Part shown: positions 26,372 through 35,642 of the stretch, one piece after another
How positions within the stretch are numbered: position 1 is the stretch's first letter
How the letters are laid out: the number at the start of each line of letters is the position of its first letter
Source: Holophagae bacterium
Lineage (GTDB): Bacteria > Acidobacteriota > Holophagae > Acanthopleuribacterales > Acanthopleuribacteraceae
DNA: 64,000 nucleotides
NCBI GenBank assembly: GCA_030429565.1
Contig: JAUIFE010000034.1
Coordinates: 20,362-84,361 of the forward strand
Reading direction: 5' to 3'
Notes under the pieces: generated by a model
Told to the model about the DNA's origin: nothing
The model's database searches: none
What the model saw: the letters and a program-made list of their open reading frames with translations, nothing else
Program-made: the position numbers and the translations under genes

Positions 26372-29300
26372 TTAGCGGACGCGGGTGGCAGGGATGAGCT
26401 GCGACAATGCGCCGTTTTGCAACAGGTGGACAGCGGCGGTAAAGCGCGCGCCCTCGCTTGCTTCGAGGCGCAGCGCCTTGGCCTGGGCCAAAACGTCGGT
26501 ATCAAAGATCTCAGTTAGGGTGAAGGTGGTCGCCTGAGCCGCGTTGGTTGAACGGGTTTCCGTCACGTCAACGCCGTCGGCGAGATACAGGGTGAACACG
26601 ATTTCATCGGCGACACCGTCGTGCTTGAGCGTGACGCGCGGTGTCTGCTCGCCGAAAAGCGGCACCATCAGCGCGGAACCCAATTCGTCATCGCGCACGG
26701 TGGGTACCCAACGCAACGACTCACCGCGCAACCACGCCACGGTCGGCATGCCGGCGGCAAAACTCACGCTAGACAAGATGTGGTCGCGAACCAAGTCATC
26801 GACGTCGATGGCGCCGACGCGTTGCTCAGTGGAAATCGAGCCGTCTAACGCGCCCGCCGTCCAATCCAGGAAAACGCGGCTGTCCAGTTGTCGATGGTAA
26901 TCGAGGCGCAAAGGACCCTGATCGGTAGGCAAATAGGGCACGTGCCATTGGGGTTGCTGTAAACCGCGACCCATGAACCGGACATCGCCGGTGTCTTGAT
27001 CGGCGGCCCACATGCGGCCGGCATCGGCATCAACCAGGTTGGTTTTGAGGTCAGGGTGGTGTGCAACCGTCTTCAAATCAAAGGGGTTGGTAACGTCAAC
27101 CAGTTTGAGACCGTTGTCGCGGTCGGCCACCAACACGGCATCCTCCATGACGGCGACATCACGGGCCAGGAACTGCGTGTTAAAAGCAGAGGCGGCATGA
27201 TTGAGGTCGGAGGACCAAGGCGCATACAGGCTGAATAGGCCGCGACCGGTGTACAGCCACAGAATTTGATCACCGTGGTAAAACGCCTGATGTTCAACCC
27301 CGTCAACGAGTTGCAACACATGGACACGCTGCACAATGCTGACATCATATCCGGTGCGCAAGTCATAGGTCACCATTTCGTTATAGCCTTCAAAAAAGGT
27401 GACGAAACCATCTTCGTACGAAAAACGTTGCGGCAAGTTGTAGTGGCCCTCGTTAACCAGATTCAGTTCGGTTGGTTCGCGCCATTGGTAGAGATCCCAG
27501 TTACCGTAGCTACTAGGCGAGCCCTCCATCCCGACCATCAACATGCGGTTGGGGAAATTGGAAGCTTCAACTTGAATCACGTTCGCTTGTTCGATTTGCG
27601 CCAATGGGGTGACGTTGCCAAAGTCGTCAAGGTCATAGAAAAACAAACCCTTGCTGTCGGCCACGACGAGGGAATCGCCACCCCAGGCGAGATCGCGAAT
27701 ATCGTCAAAACCTTCGAGGGTTGCCAGTTCGTACAAACCGGTCAGGCGGATGCCCAACACTTTCACACTTTTGCTGTCGGCCAGCGCCACGCGCCGGCTG
27801 TATGCGTCCATGGCGCGCCACGGTCTAGCTTCGGGATTGGTCCATTGGTGAAGCACGGTGAGTGGCCCGCGCATGTCGGCATCGGCGCCGGCCGACCAGC
27901 CGAGCACACTGGCGTGACGGCCGTCGGCGTCGAAATGAAACTGTTCGCCAATCAGGGGAATGCCGCCCTCCATTGCCACGCGGAAACGGAAGTCTCCGGC
28001 CGGCAAAATCACGACATTGGGTTCGGCCGGCTCAAGCAGAATGGGGTCTTCACCCACCACCGTGCCGGCGGCGTTTAACCTTTGAAGGCGTGCCGCGAGG
28101 GTGGACGTTTGGGTCGTCAGCGGCGTCACCACCAGCGCGCGCAAGGCGGCGGCGCCCTGAAAGGCGGGAAACACGAGGTCGGCACCAGTCTGGTCTTCAG
28201 CCACGGCGGGTTGAACCACGGATCCCTGGCGATCACGGCGTTGCAAGAAGGCCTGAACCTGTTGCGATTCGGAAGCCACTTTTAAGCTGTAACCGGTGTG
28301 ATCCGGGAACAGTGCGTCGACCGACCACACCCGCGCACTGTCGCCGGGTATGGTGCGGGTGATGGTTTTCGCGGGCGCATGGCGCAGCATGGCGGTGAAG
28401 GTTAAGGTCTGTGGCAAAGGTCCTTCGTTGACAACCGTCAGTTCACTGGGAAAGTCGGTGCTGTTGCTGATCCAAGGGAAGTAACTCGGCGGCGCCACCC
28501 GCTTGAGACGCACGGCTTCCAAACGACCGGAACCACCGCCCGAAACAAACAACAAGTTGCCCTGCCAAGCGACGTCCGTGACACCGGCCATGGCGAGCTG
28601 ACCGATTTGCTCGAGTTGGTGTGGCGTCCTAGCATCGACAATCACCAGGTCCTTGCCGCCGGCGGCGACCCAACCGTCACGCTCAGCCAGGCCCGAGAGG
28701 TCATTAATCCCGCCAGTGGGGAGCCAGGTGTTCACCGTTCGCCGCAAAGGCGTGTTGTCGTCGTAGTCCAAAGCCAGCAGGTTGCCCCAGTACACAAGCA
28801 CTTGGCCGTCGCGAACGATGAAGTTATCGAGTTCCAGGTGGCCGACGCCGGTGTAGACTTGGGCCACTTTGTCCAGACGTGCGGCTTCAGCATGCCAGTG
28901 CCACTGATGAACATCGGAAACACCGAGACCAAAAACCTGGTCACCCATCAGGGCGACACCCTTTAGGAAGAGGCGATGATCCATTTGTTCGTGCAGCAAG
29001 CGCGGTTGCGCCGCATTGCTCAGGTTGTAGAGTTGGAGGTGGCCGAGATCCTCGCGGTGATCGTAAAAGGTACCGACCATCAAGCGATCCTGGATGGCAA
29101 CGCCGCGGAAGGAAATCGGCAGCGTGCTGAGCAAGGTCGGTTCGACTGGGTTTGAGACGTTGTAGAGATTCAGTTCATCACCCACAACAGCAAGGATATT
29201 GCCCACTAACCGCAGTTGATGAACAGGGCCGGTTTGCAGCGTCGTGATCGGGGTGAGGTTAAAGGGATCACGGCGGTCAAACAGCCAAACGGCATCGCCT

Positions 29301-30340
29301 TTAACCCAATAGATCACCGAACCTTTGATCGCCAAATCGCCGCTGTCGCCACCTTGCTCGAGGCGATAGCTGACGACCATGCCGTCGACGTCGCCGACCC
29401 AATCCTGCAGGCCTTGGGCATTGCCGGTGAACCAACGATCCGTGCTAAGCAGCAAAACATCGTGGTGGTTGATACCATTCTCGGAGCGAACGAACAGAGG
29501 TTCGCTGTTGTCGCGCTGCTCAAACAGCCAGACGGTGTCATCGTCATTACCCAGCGCGATGTAATGGTCATCGATGTGCCGCACAAACACCGTATCGTCG
29601 GAATCGCTGATCGGCACCGGCGTGCGCGTCGTCCAAGCGTTTTGGCTACGGACCCAACTCGCCAAGTTGTTGTTGCCTTGATCTACCGCGAAAACGGTCT
29701 GCCCCCTCACCGCCAAGCCACCGTGGGCGAAGGCCGCCGATTCCGGCACGTCCAGTACCTGGGCGTTTTCTCGATTGCCATCGTTAAAAGCGAGCACATA
29801 AATTTGCGTCTCGCCTTGCACGATCAGGTCATCACCGTGCAGCGCCAGTTGGGTGACGGCCTCGGGCCAAGCCAACTCACGCTCGGCAAGCAATTCGCCG
29901 CCGTCATTAACCCGATAAAAACGGAGCCGGTCTCGTTGCTGAACGACCAAACGAGCGCGGTCACCGGCCCAGATCGAGGTACGCACGCTGGGTATATGTC
30001 GCAAAAGGGGCGTCACCTCGGCAGCGCCGAGCTGCACCAGTTGGACCGATGCCGTCGTGGCGATCCACAAGAATTCACCGTCAGCCTGAAGGCTTTGAAT
30101 GGGGAAATCGTCGAGGAAAACACTGCCGGTGACACTTGGCCGCCCACCCTCGCCAATTTCGAGAAAATCGAGCGCGTGGGACGTCAAACCATAAAGGCCG
30201 TGGGGCCCGGACTCGATGAACCGGTAACCGTCGTTGCCCCAGGCCGCCAGACGTTCGAGGCGAACATCAACGGCTTGGACCGGCGCCACGGCGGCGAGGA
30301 ACAGCATCAACCAGAGAAGCGAAACACGAATGTTAACCAT
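26372..30340 (-). CDS. Secreted 1322-residue beta-propeller protein, tandem paralog A
   Basis: ATG at 30340 with an AAGG about 10 nt upstream. Signal peptide about 1-23 (VSLLWLMLFLAAVAPVQA). The mature protein is a chain of beta-propeller blades. It includes LVIVD-type repeats (LYNVSNPVEPTLLSTLP, LYNLSNAAQPRLLHE, VDARTPHQLEQIGQL, VDVTNPFDLKTVAHH) in two groups (about 30-620 and 850-1160). Between them is a beta-sandwich-like region (about 640-840; NSTDFPSELTVVNEGPLPQTL). The C-terminal region (about 1200-1322) is also beta-rich, with no LPxTG, T9SS tail or transmembrane anchor. LVIVD repeats occur in surface proteins of bacteria and archaea with poorly known roles. It has exactly the same length as the neighbouring paralog. 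Extracellular location is inferred. Confidence 0.8.
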   Translation of the reverse strand: MVNIRVSLLWLMLFLAAVAPVQAVDVRLERLAAWGNDGYRFIESGPHGLYGLTSHALDFLEIGEGGRPSVTGSVFLDDFPIQSLQADGEFLWIATTASVQLVQLGAAEVTPLLRHIPSVRTSIWAGDRARLVVQQRDRLRFYRVNDGGELLAERELAWPEAVTQLALHGDDLIVQGETQIYVLAFNDGNRENAQVLDVPESAAFAHGGLAVRGQTVFAVDQGNNNLASWVRSQNAWTTRTPVPISDSDDTVFVRHIDDHYIALGNDDDTVWLFEQRDNSEPLFVRSENGINHHDVLLLSTDRWFTGNAQGLQDWVGDVDGMVVSYRLEQGGDSGDLAIKGSVIYWVKGDAVWLFDRRDPFNLTPITTLQTGPVHQLRLVGNILAVVGDELNLYNVSNPVEPTLLSTLPISFRGVAIQDRLMVGTFYDHREDLGHLQLYNLSNAAQPRLLHEQMDHRLFLKGVALMGDQVFGLGVSDVHQWHWHAEAARLDKVAQVYTGVGHLELDNFIVRDGQVLVYWGNLLALDYDDNTPLRRTVNTWLPTGGINDLSGLAERDGWVAAGGKDLVIVDARTPHQLEQIGQLAMAGVTDVAWQGNLLFVSGGGSGRLEAVRLKRVAPPSYFPWISNSTDFPSELTVVNEGPLPQTLTFTAMLRHAPAKTITRTIPGDSARVWSVDALFPDHTGYSLKVASESQQVQAFLQRRDRQGSVVQPAVAEDQTGADLVFPAFQGAAALRALVVTPLTTQTSTLAARLQRLNAAGTVVGEDPILLEPAEPNVVILPAGDFRFRVAMEGGIPLIGEQFHFDADGRHASVLGWSAGADADMRGPLTVLHQWTNPEARPWRAMDAYSRRVALADSKSVKVLGIRLTGLYELATLEGFDDIRDLAWGGDSLVVADSKGLFFYDLDDFGNVTPLAQIEQANVIQVEASNFPNRMLMVGMEGSPSSYGNWDLYQWREPTELNLVNEGHYNLPQRFSYEDGFVTFFEGYNEMVTYDLRTGYDVSIVQRVHVLQLVDGVEHQAFYHGDQILWLYTGRGLFSLYAPWSSDLNHAASAFNTQFLARDVAVMEDAVLVADRDNGLKLVDVTNPFDLKTVAHHPDLKTNLVDADAGRMWAADQDTGDVRFMGRGLQQPQWHVPYLPTDQGPLRLDYHRQLDSRVFLDWTAGALDGSISTEQRVGAIDVDDLVRDHILSSVSFAAGMPTVAWLRGESLRWVPTVRDDELGSALMVPLFGEQTPRVTLKHDGVADEIVFTLYLADGVDVTETRSTNAAQATTFTLTEIFDTDVLAQAKALRLEASEGARFTAAVHLLQNGALSQLIPATRVR

Positions 30341-30406
30341 ATTTTTTTACCTTATCTTGGTGGTCGATTGGGCTAATTCCCGCACGGACAATCGACACGA
30401 ATTAAC

Positions 30407-30436
30407 TTTATAATCATGATTTAAAATCTGCGCTAA
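30407..30436 (-). promoter_or_regulatory. Candidate promoter of paralog A
   Basis: On the minus strand TTAGCG (30431-30436) and TATAAA (30407-30412) are 18 bp apart, about 67 bp before the ATG. The -10 and the following AGTTAATT are conserved in the paralog's upstream region. Confidence 0.45.
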
Positions 30437-30895
30437 CCAAAACTTCGCGCACAACCCAACAGCGCACGCGCGGTCTAACCCAAGTCTTTTTCAATGCGGC
30501 CATCATCGAGACCGCCGCCACAAATGTCGAAATTCACCGACACGCATTCCAACGACATGCGATTCACGAATTAACCAACGAACCATCACGCAAAAATCCG
30601 TCAAGGTCGGCGGATTCGATGGAAAAAAGAAAGGCCAAGCGCGCCGGCCTATAGAGAACGGCGGCGCATAATGGACGCACAGCAGTCAAACGGAAATAAG
30701 AAACGTAGATCCTTGGGGGAAATAAAGCAAAAAAGAAACCACTCCGAAAGCGCATTGGTTTTGGCGCGGTCCACTTTGGGTTTTGCGCCGCGTTATCGAT
30801 TGGCAGACATGCCAAACAAAAACACAACCCGCCACAGTAAAAACACCCAAATACCTCATCTAACTGAACCGAAGAGACATCGGTGCGGAGGAAAC
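30437..30895. other. Intergenic DNA homologous to 34993-35420
   Basis: No gene. The stretch around 30664-30752 (GTCAAACGGAA, then AAAGCAAAAAAGAAACCACT) closely matches 35290-35369. Sequence next to the gene start also aligns, so non-coding flank was duplicated with the coding unit. A 149-residue minus ORF (30564-31013) spans this flank and the end of the next gene and is not supported. Confidence 0.6.
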
Positions 30896-30917
30896 GCCGC
30901 GCGCCGGGACGCGCGGC
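30896..30917 (-). terminator. Hairpin terminator of the second 1322-residue gene
   Basis: An 8-bp stem GCCGCGCG/CGCGCGGC with a 6-nt loop starts 11 nt beyond the stop (30928). It is homologous in position and sequence to the hairpin at 26338-26363. The T-tract is weak (GTTTCC). Confidence 0.6.
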
Positions 30918-30927
30918 ATTGTTTGGG

Positions 30928-33900
30928 TTAGCGAACGCGAGTCGCGGGAATGAGCTGCGACAAGGTCCCGCTTTGCAACAGGTGAACCGCGGCCGAGAAG
31001 CGCGCGTCCTCACTTGCTTCGAGACGCAGCGCCTTGGCTAGGGCCAGTTGCTCGGGCTCGAACAGTTCACTTAAGGTGAAGGTCGTCGTCGGTGCAGCGT
31101 CGATGCCGAGGGCTTGCGTCACTTCGGTGCCGTCCGCCAGAAAAAGCGTGAAACGGATTTCATCGGCGACACCGCCGTGCATCAGCGTCACACGCGGCGT
31201 CTGTTCGCCCAAAAGCGGCACCACCAATGCGGAACCCAATTCGTGGTCGCGCACCGTGGGAACCCAGCGCAACCCACCACCGTGCAGCCATGCCGCCGTC
31301 GGCATGTCTGCTGTAAAGCTGAGCGCGGCATGCGGCCCGTCACCGGCCAAGCTGTCGACGGCAATGGTGCCGATGCTTTCCGCGATGGGAATCAAACCGG
31401 CATCCGCGTCGGCCGTCCAGTGGAGGTAGTTTAAATCGGCAAGGCGACGGTGGTACTCGAGGTAAAGCACACCCAGATCCGTGGCCAGGTGAGGCACGTG
31501 CCACTGGGGTTGCGGCGTGCCGCGCAGCAGGTAACGAACATCGCCGTTGCTTTGATCGGCAGCCCACAGGCGGTCGGCATCGGCGGCAACGAGGTTGGTT
31601 TTGAGATCAGTAAAATGGTCTACGGTTTGCAGATCAAACGGGTTGGTAATATCGACCAATTTGAGACCGTTGGTGCGATCGGCCACCAGCACCGCGTCTT
31701 CCATAACCGCCATTTCTTCCGCCTGAAACAGCGGGCTGAAACCGAAGTAGGCTTGACTGTAATCGGGGAACCAAGGCCGGTACAGGCTGTACAAACCACG
31801 GTGCGGATGCAACCACAACACCTGGTTGCCGTGGATGATGGTCTGGTGGTTACCGGCGTCGACCAACAGTTGGTGGTACAAGCGTTGTTCGGTGGTCACG
31901 GTGGGGGCGTTGCGCATGTCCAGAATGATCACTTCTTGGTAAGGTTCAAAGAAGCTAAAGAAACCACGCTCAAACGAGAAACGCTGCGGCAAGCCGTAAT
32001 CCCCCTCGGCGATGCGCTGCAGTTTACCGGGTTCAGACCAATCATAGAGGTGCCAGTTGCCGTACCGGAAGCCCACCTCAAAGCCGACCATCAGATGACG
32101 GTTGGGGAAACGAGACACTTCGATCTGAACGATCTTGTCCTGTTGGATTTGGGCCAATTCGGTAACGGTCCCAAAGTCGTCAACATCGTAAATGAACACA
32201 CCTTGGCTGTCAGCGACGACGAGGTAATTGTCGCCCCAGGTGAGATCGCGGATATCGTCAAAGCCGTCGATGGAGGCCTGTTCGTACAAACCGGTCAGCC
32301 GCGCACCCAAGACTTTGACACTTTTGGCATCGGCCAGCGCTACGCGATCAAAGGACGAGGCCATGGCGCGCCACGGCTTGGCGTCGGGATTGACCCACTG
32401 ATGGTGGACGGTAAGCGGCGCGCGCATGGCGCTATCGGCACCGGCCGACCAACCGAGCACACTGGCATGACCGCCGTCGCTGTCGAAGTGAAACTGTTCG
32501 CCGAGCAGCGGAACTTCCTGCTCAACAGCGACGCGAAAACGGAAATCCCCTTCTGGCAGGAAGACCACGTTTGGTTCGCCAGGTCGCAAAAAGGCGGGAA
32601 ATTCACCAGACCGGGAGCCGTTGCTGCGCAGCATTTCAATGCGGGCCAGCAAGGGCGAAGAACCCGTGCGAAGCGGCGTCACGACGATCACGCGCAAAGC
32701 GGCGGCGCCCTGAAAGGCGGGAAACACGAGGTCGGTTCCGGCCTTGTCGGCGAGGACGGCGGGTTGCACAACGGAACCCTGACGATCGCGCCGTTGCAGG
32801 AAGGCCTGCACCTTTTGCGATTCGGAAGCCACTTTTAAGCTGTAGCCGGTGTGGCCCGGAAACAAGGATTCGACCGACCAAACCTGGGCACTGTCACCGG
32901 GGACCGTACGCGTGATGGTTTGCGCTGGTGCGTTGCGCAACATGGCGGTGAAGGTTAGGGTCTGGGCCAAAGGACCTTCATTGACGACGGTCAAGTCACT
33001 GGGGTAGTCAGGGCTATTGCTGATCCAAGGGAAGTAAATCGGTGGCACAACCTGCTTGAGGCGCACCACTTCTAAACGGCCGGAGCCGCCGCTTGAAACG
33101 AACAGCAGATTGCCTAGCCACGCGGTATCGCGCACGCCGGCCATGGTTAAGCGGCCGATTTCCTCGAGTTGGTGCGGCGTGTTGGTGTCGACCACCACGA
33201 GGTCCTTGCCACCAACGGCAACCAAGCCATTGCGATAATCCAGGCGTGAAGCGTTAAAAAGGCTGCCGCCGGCGATATAGGTGTTCACCGTTGGGCGCAA
33301 GGCGGTGTTTTCGTCGTAATCCAGCGCCATCAGGTTACCGCTGCTCCAGTAAGTCAGCACTTGGCCGTCGCGAACGGTGAAGTTATCGTGCTCCACGTGG
33401 CCGGTGCCGGTGTATACCTGGGCCACTTTCTCCAAGCGCGCAGCGTCGGCATGCCATTGATATTGGTAAACATCGGAATAACCCAGGCCAAAAACCTGGT
33501 CACCCGACAGAGCAACATCCTTAAAGAAAATTTGGTCGGTCAGCTCATGCAGCAATTGCGGTTCGGCCGCATTGCTCAGGTTGTAGAGCTGCAGGTGACC
33601 GCGATCCGCGCGATAATCGAAATAGAAACCGACCAAAAGACGCTCCTGCATGGCGACACCGGCGAAGGAAATCGGCAGCGTGCTGAGCAATTGCGGTTCG
33701 AAGGGGTTTGAGACGTTGTACAAACTCAGCACATCACCCACAACGGCAAGCACGTTGCCTTCCAGGCGCAACTGATGGACGGGACCGGTTTGCAAGGTCC
33801 CTAGCGGGGTCGGGTTAAAAGGATCGCGGCGATCAAACAGCCAAGCGGCATCGCCTTTGACCCAGTAAATCACGGAACCCTTGATCACCAAATCGCCGCC

Positions 33901-34896
33901 GCTTCCACCTTGCGCAATACGTGCGCTGACAGACATGCCGTCTTCGTCGGCGATCCAACGCTGCAGGCCCATGCGGTTACCGACGAACCAATCATCAGCG
34001 CCAAGCGGCAAAACATCGTCGTGGCTGATCTCGGTTGCAGCGCGAACGAACAGAGGCTCACGATCGTCGCGACGCTCAAACGCCCAAACCATGTCGTAAT
34101 CGTTGCCAAGGACAATGTAATGGGCATCGAGATGACGCACAAATATCTGGTCGTTGGCGTCATTAATGGGAACGGGCGGCTGTGTCGTCCACGCATTTGG
34201 GTCACGGACCCAGCGCGACAAGGTTTTGTTTGTTTGATCGACCGCGAAGACGGTCTGGTCCATTACCGCCAAACCGCCGTTGGCGAAGGTTACCGTGCCC
34301 GGTACATCCAAAGGTAATGCACTTTGCCGGTCGCCGTTACTGAGGGCGAGCACATAAATTTGCCTGTCGCCTTGGACGATCAGGTCATCACCGAGGAGCG
34401 CCAACTGGGTGATGTTTTCGGGCCAAGCCAACTCGCGTTCGAGAGCCAGATCACCTTCGTCATTAGCCCGATAGTAGCGCAGCATGTCGCGGTAGCGAAC
34501 GACCAAACGACCGCGGTCGCCGGCCCAGATCGAGGTGCGGACGCTGGGCGTAAACCGCAAAAGGGGCGTCACTTGATTGGCGCCGAGTTGGACTAACTGG
34601 ATTGAATTCGTGGTGGCAATCCACAGAAATTCACCATCAGCCTGCAAGCCATGAATTTGATAATCGTCGATAAAAACGCTGCCGGCGACACGTGGTTGCC
34701 CACCCTCGCCAATTTCCAGAAAATCGAGACTATGCGAAGTCAGGCCGTAGAGGCCGTGAGGCCCTGACTCAATGAAGCGGTAACCGTCATTACCCCAAAC
34801 GCCAAGGCGTTCGAGGCGAACATCAGCCGCTTGCAACGGCACCAGAATGGGGAGAAGCAGCATTAACCAGAGAAGCGGAAAACGATTTTTAGCCAT
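30928..34896 (-). CDS. Secreted 1322-residue beta-propeller protein, tandem paralog B
   Basis: ATG at 34896 with AAGGAAAGG about 10 nt upstream, stronger than in paralog A. Signal peptide about 1-23 (FPLLWLMLLLPILVPLQA). It is colinear with paralog A over its full 1322 residues with no net length change. Shared blocks include WGNDGYRFIESGPHGLYGLTSH, GSVIYWVKGDA, LYNVSNPFEPQLLSTLPISF, KVQAFLQRRDRQGSVVQPAV and LRLEASEDARFSAAVHLLQ. LVIVD-type blades and the central beta-sandwich are in the same places. Divergence is concentrated in surface-loop-like positions (for example about 1040-1120). The pair arose by tandem duplication that included flanking DNA. Function unknown; secreted. Confidence 0.8.
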   Translation of the reverse strand: MAKNRFPLLWLMLLLPILVPLQAADVRLERLGVWGNDGYRFIESGPHGLYGLTSHSLDFLEIGEGGQPRVAGSVFIDDYQIHGLQADGEFLWIATTNSIQLVQLGANQVTPLLRFTPSVRTSIWAGDRGRLVVRYRDMLRYYRANDEGDLALERELAWPENITQLALLGDDLIVQGDRQIYVLALSNGDRQSALPLDVPGTVTFANGGLAVMDQTVFAVDQTNKTLSRWVRDPNAWTTQPPVPINDANDQIFVRHLDAHYIVLGNDYDMVWAFERRDDREPLFVRAATEISHDDVLPLGADDWFVGNRMGLQRWIADEDGMSVSARIAQGGSGGDLVIKGSVIYWVKGDAAWLFDRRDPFNPTPLGTLQTGPVHQLRLEGNVLAVVGDVLSLYNVSNPFEPQLLSTLPISFAGVAMQERLLVGFYFDYRADRGHLQLYNLSNAAEPQLLHELTDQIFFKDVALSGDQVFGLGYSDVYQYQWHADAARLEKVAQVYTGTGHVEHDNFTVRDGQVLTYWSSGNLMALDYDENTALRPTVNTYIAGGSLFNASRLDYRNGLVAVGGKDLVVVDTNTPHQLEEIGRLTMAGVRDTAWLGNLLFVSSGGSGRLEVVRLKQVVPPIYFPWISNSPDYPSDLTVVNEGPLAQTLTFTAMLRNAPAQTITRTVPGDSAQVWSVESLFPGHTGYSLKVASESQKVQAFLQRRDRQGSVVQPAVLADKAGTDLVFPAFQGAAALRVIVVTPLRTGSSPLLARIEMLRSNGSRSGEFPAFLRPGEPNVVFLPEGDFRFRVAVEQEVPLLGEQFHFDSDGGHASVLGWSAGADSAMRAPLTVHHQWVNPDAKPWRAMASSFDRVALADAKSVKVLGARLTGLYEQASIDGFDDIRDLTWGDNYLVVADSQGVFIYDVDDFGTVTELAQIQQDKIVQIEVSRFPNRHLMVGFEVGFRYGNWHLYDWSEPGKLQRIAEGDYGLPQRFSFERGFFSFFEPYQEVIILDMRNAPTVTTEQRLYHQLLVDAGNHQTIIHGNQVLWLHPHRGLYSLYRPWFPDYSQAYFGFSPLFQAEEMAVMEDAVLVADRTNGLKLVDITNPFDLQTVDHFTDLKTNLVAADADRLWAADQSNGDVRYLLRGTPQPQWHVPHLATDLGVLYLEYHRRLADLNYLHWTADADAGLIPIAESIGTIAVDSLAGDGPHAALSFTADMPTAAWLHGGGLRWVPTVRDHELGSALVVPLLGEQTPRVTLMHGGVADEIRFTLFLADGTEVTQALGIDAAPTTTFTLSELFEPEQLALAKALRLEASEDARFSAAVHLLQSGTLSQLIPATRVR

Positions 34897-34964
34897 ATTT
34901 TTTTAACCTTTCCTTGGTGGTCGACCGGGTTTAACTCCCGTGCGGGCATTTAATACAGATTGAC

Positions 34965-34992
34965 TTTATATTCATTATTTAGAGCCCGTCAA
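34965..34992 (-). promoter_or_regulatory. Candidate sigma70 promoter of paralog B
   Basis: On the minus strand TTGACG (34987-34992), a 16-bp spacer and TATAAA (34965-34970), about 69 bp upstream of the ATG. The position and the -10 box match the region upstream of paralog A, where the -35 is weaker. Confidence 0.55.
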
Positions 34993-35591
34993 AACCACAG
35001 CCTCGCGCACAGCCTAACACCAGCATCGAGGTCTAAATCAAGTCTTTTTTTCAACAAAACGCCCTTATCAAAGGGGCTGTCACACAGGACGAGACTCACC
35101 GCTATTTAGTTACACCGGCATGCGGTTCAGGTGTTCACCTTCTGGTTCACGCATCACCTTTTGGTTCACGTATTCACCAACCGGCAAACACGCCTCAAGC
35201 CGCCGGCGTCCGCGGTATTCAATTTTGGCGTCCCCACCCAAGGCCGCCGCGCTCCTGATGAAAGGTCGCAGGTATTCGCGGGGCGCCGACACGGCGCATA
35301 GGCGTCAAACGGAAGTGGAAAGAGCAGATCCTGTTGGGAATTAAAGCAAAAAAGGAACCACTCGGTAAGAAAACCTGATGCCGACGGGTTTTCTTTAGGG
35401 TCGGTTCCGGCGCAAACGCATGGCGGATGCGCCAAAGCACCACCTTAAACGGCAACATGGCCCAACGGCGGCATGCGGGCTTTACTTGGGAAACCAATCC
35501 CCTTCCCACCATGATTTGGGCGCCAAACAACGGCCCTGTCACCGCCGCAAACAACAGCGCCAGAGGTGCAACAGGCAAGTGCCAAATTACC
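34993..35591. other. Intergenic DNA with small direct repeats and a hairpin
   Basis: No gene supported. 35126-35182 holds short imperfect repeats built on TGGTTCACG and TTCACC. 35290-35369 is homologous to the DNA between the two 1322-residue genes. A 9-bp hairpin AAGAAAACC/GGTTTTCTT (35367-35395) may be a terminator relic. Confidence 0.5.
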
Positions 35592-35621
35592 TTGCATCGC
35601 GGGTCGCGCCTGATATAGAAT
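35592..35621 (+). promoter_or_regulatory. Candidate promoter of the Hsp70-like gene
   Basis: TTGCAT (35592-35597) is followed by TATAGA at 35614 (16-bp spacer) or TAGAAT at 35616 (18-bp spacer). The ATG at 35643 is only about 20 nt beyond, implying a very short leader. Confidence 0.45.
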
Positions 35622-35642
35622 CGCGCTCTTTTGGGGGCCTGG

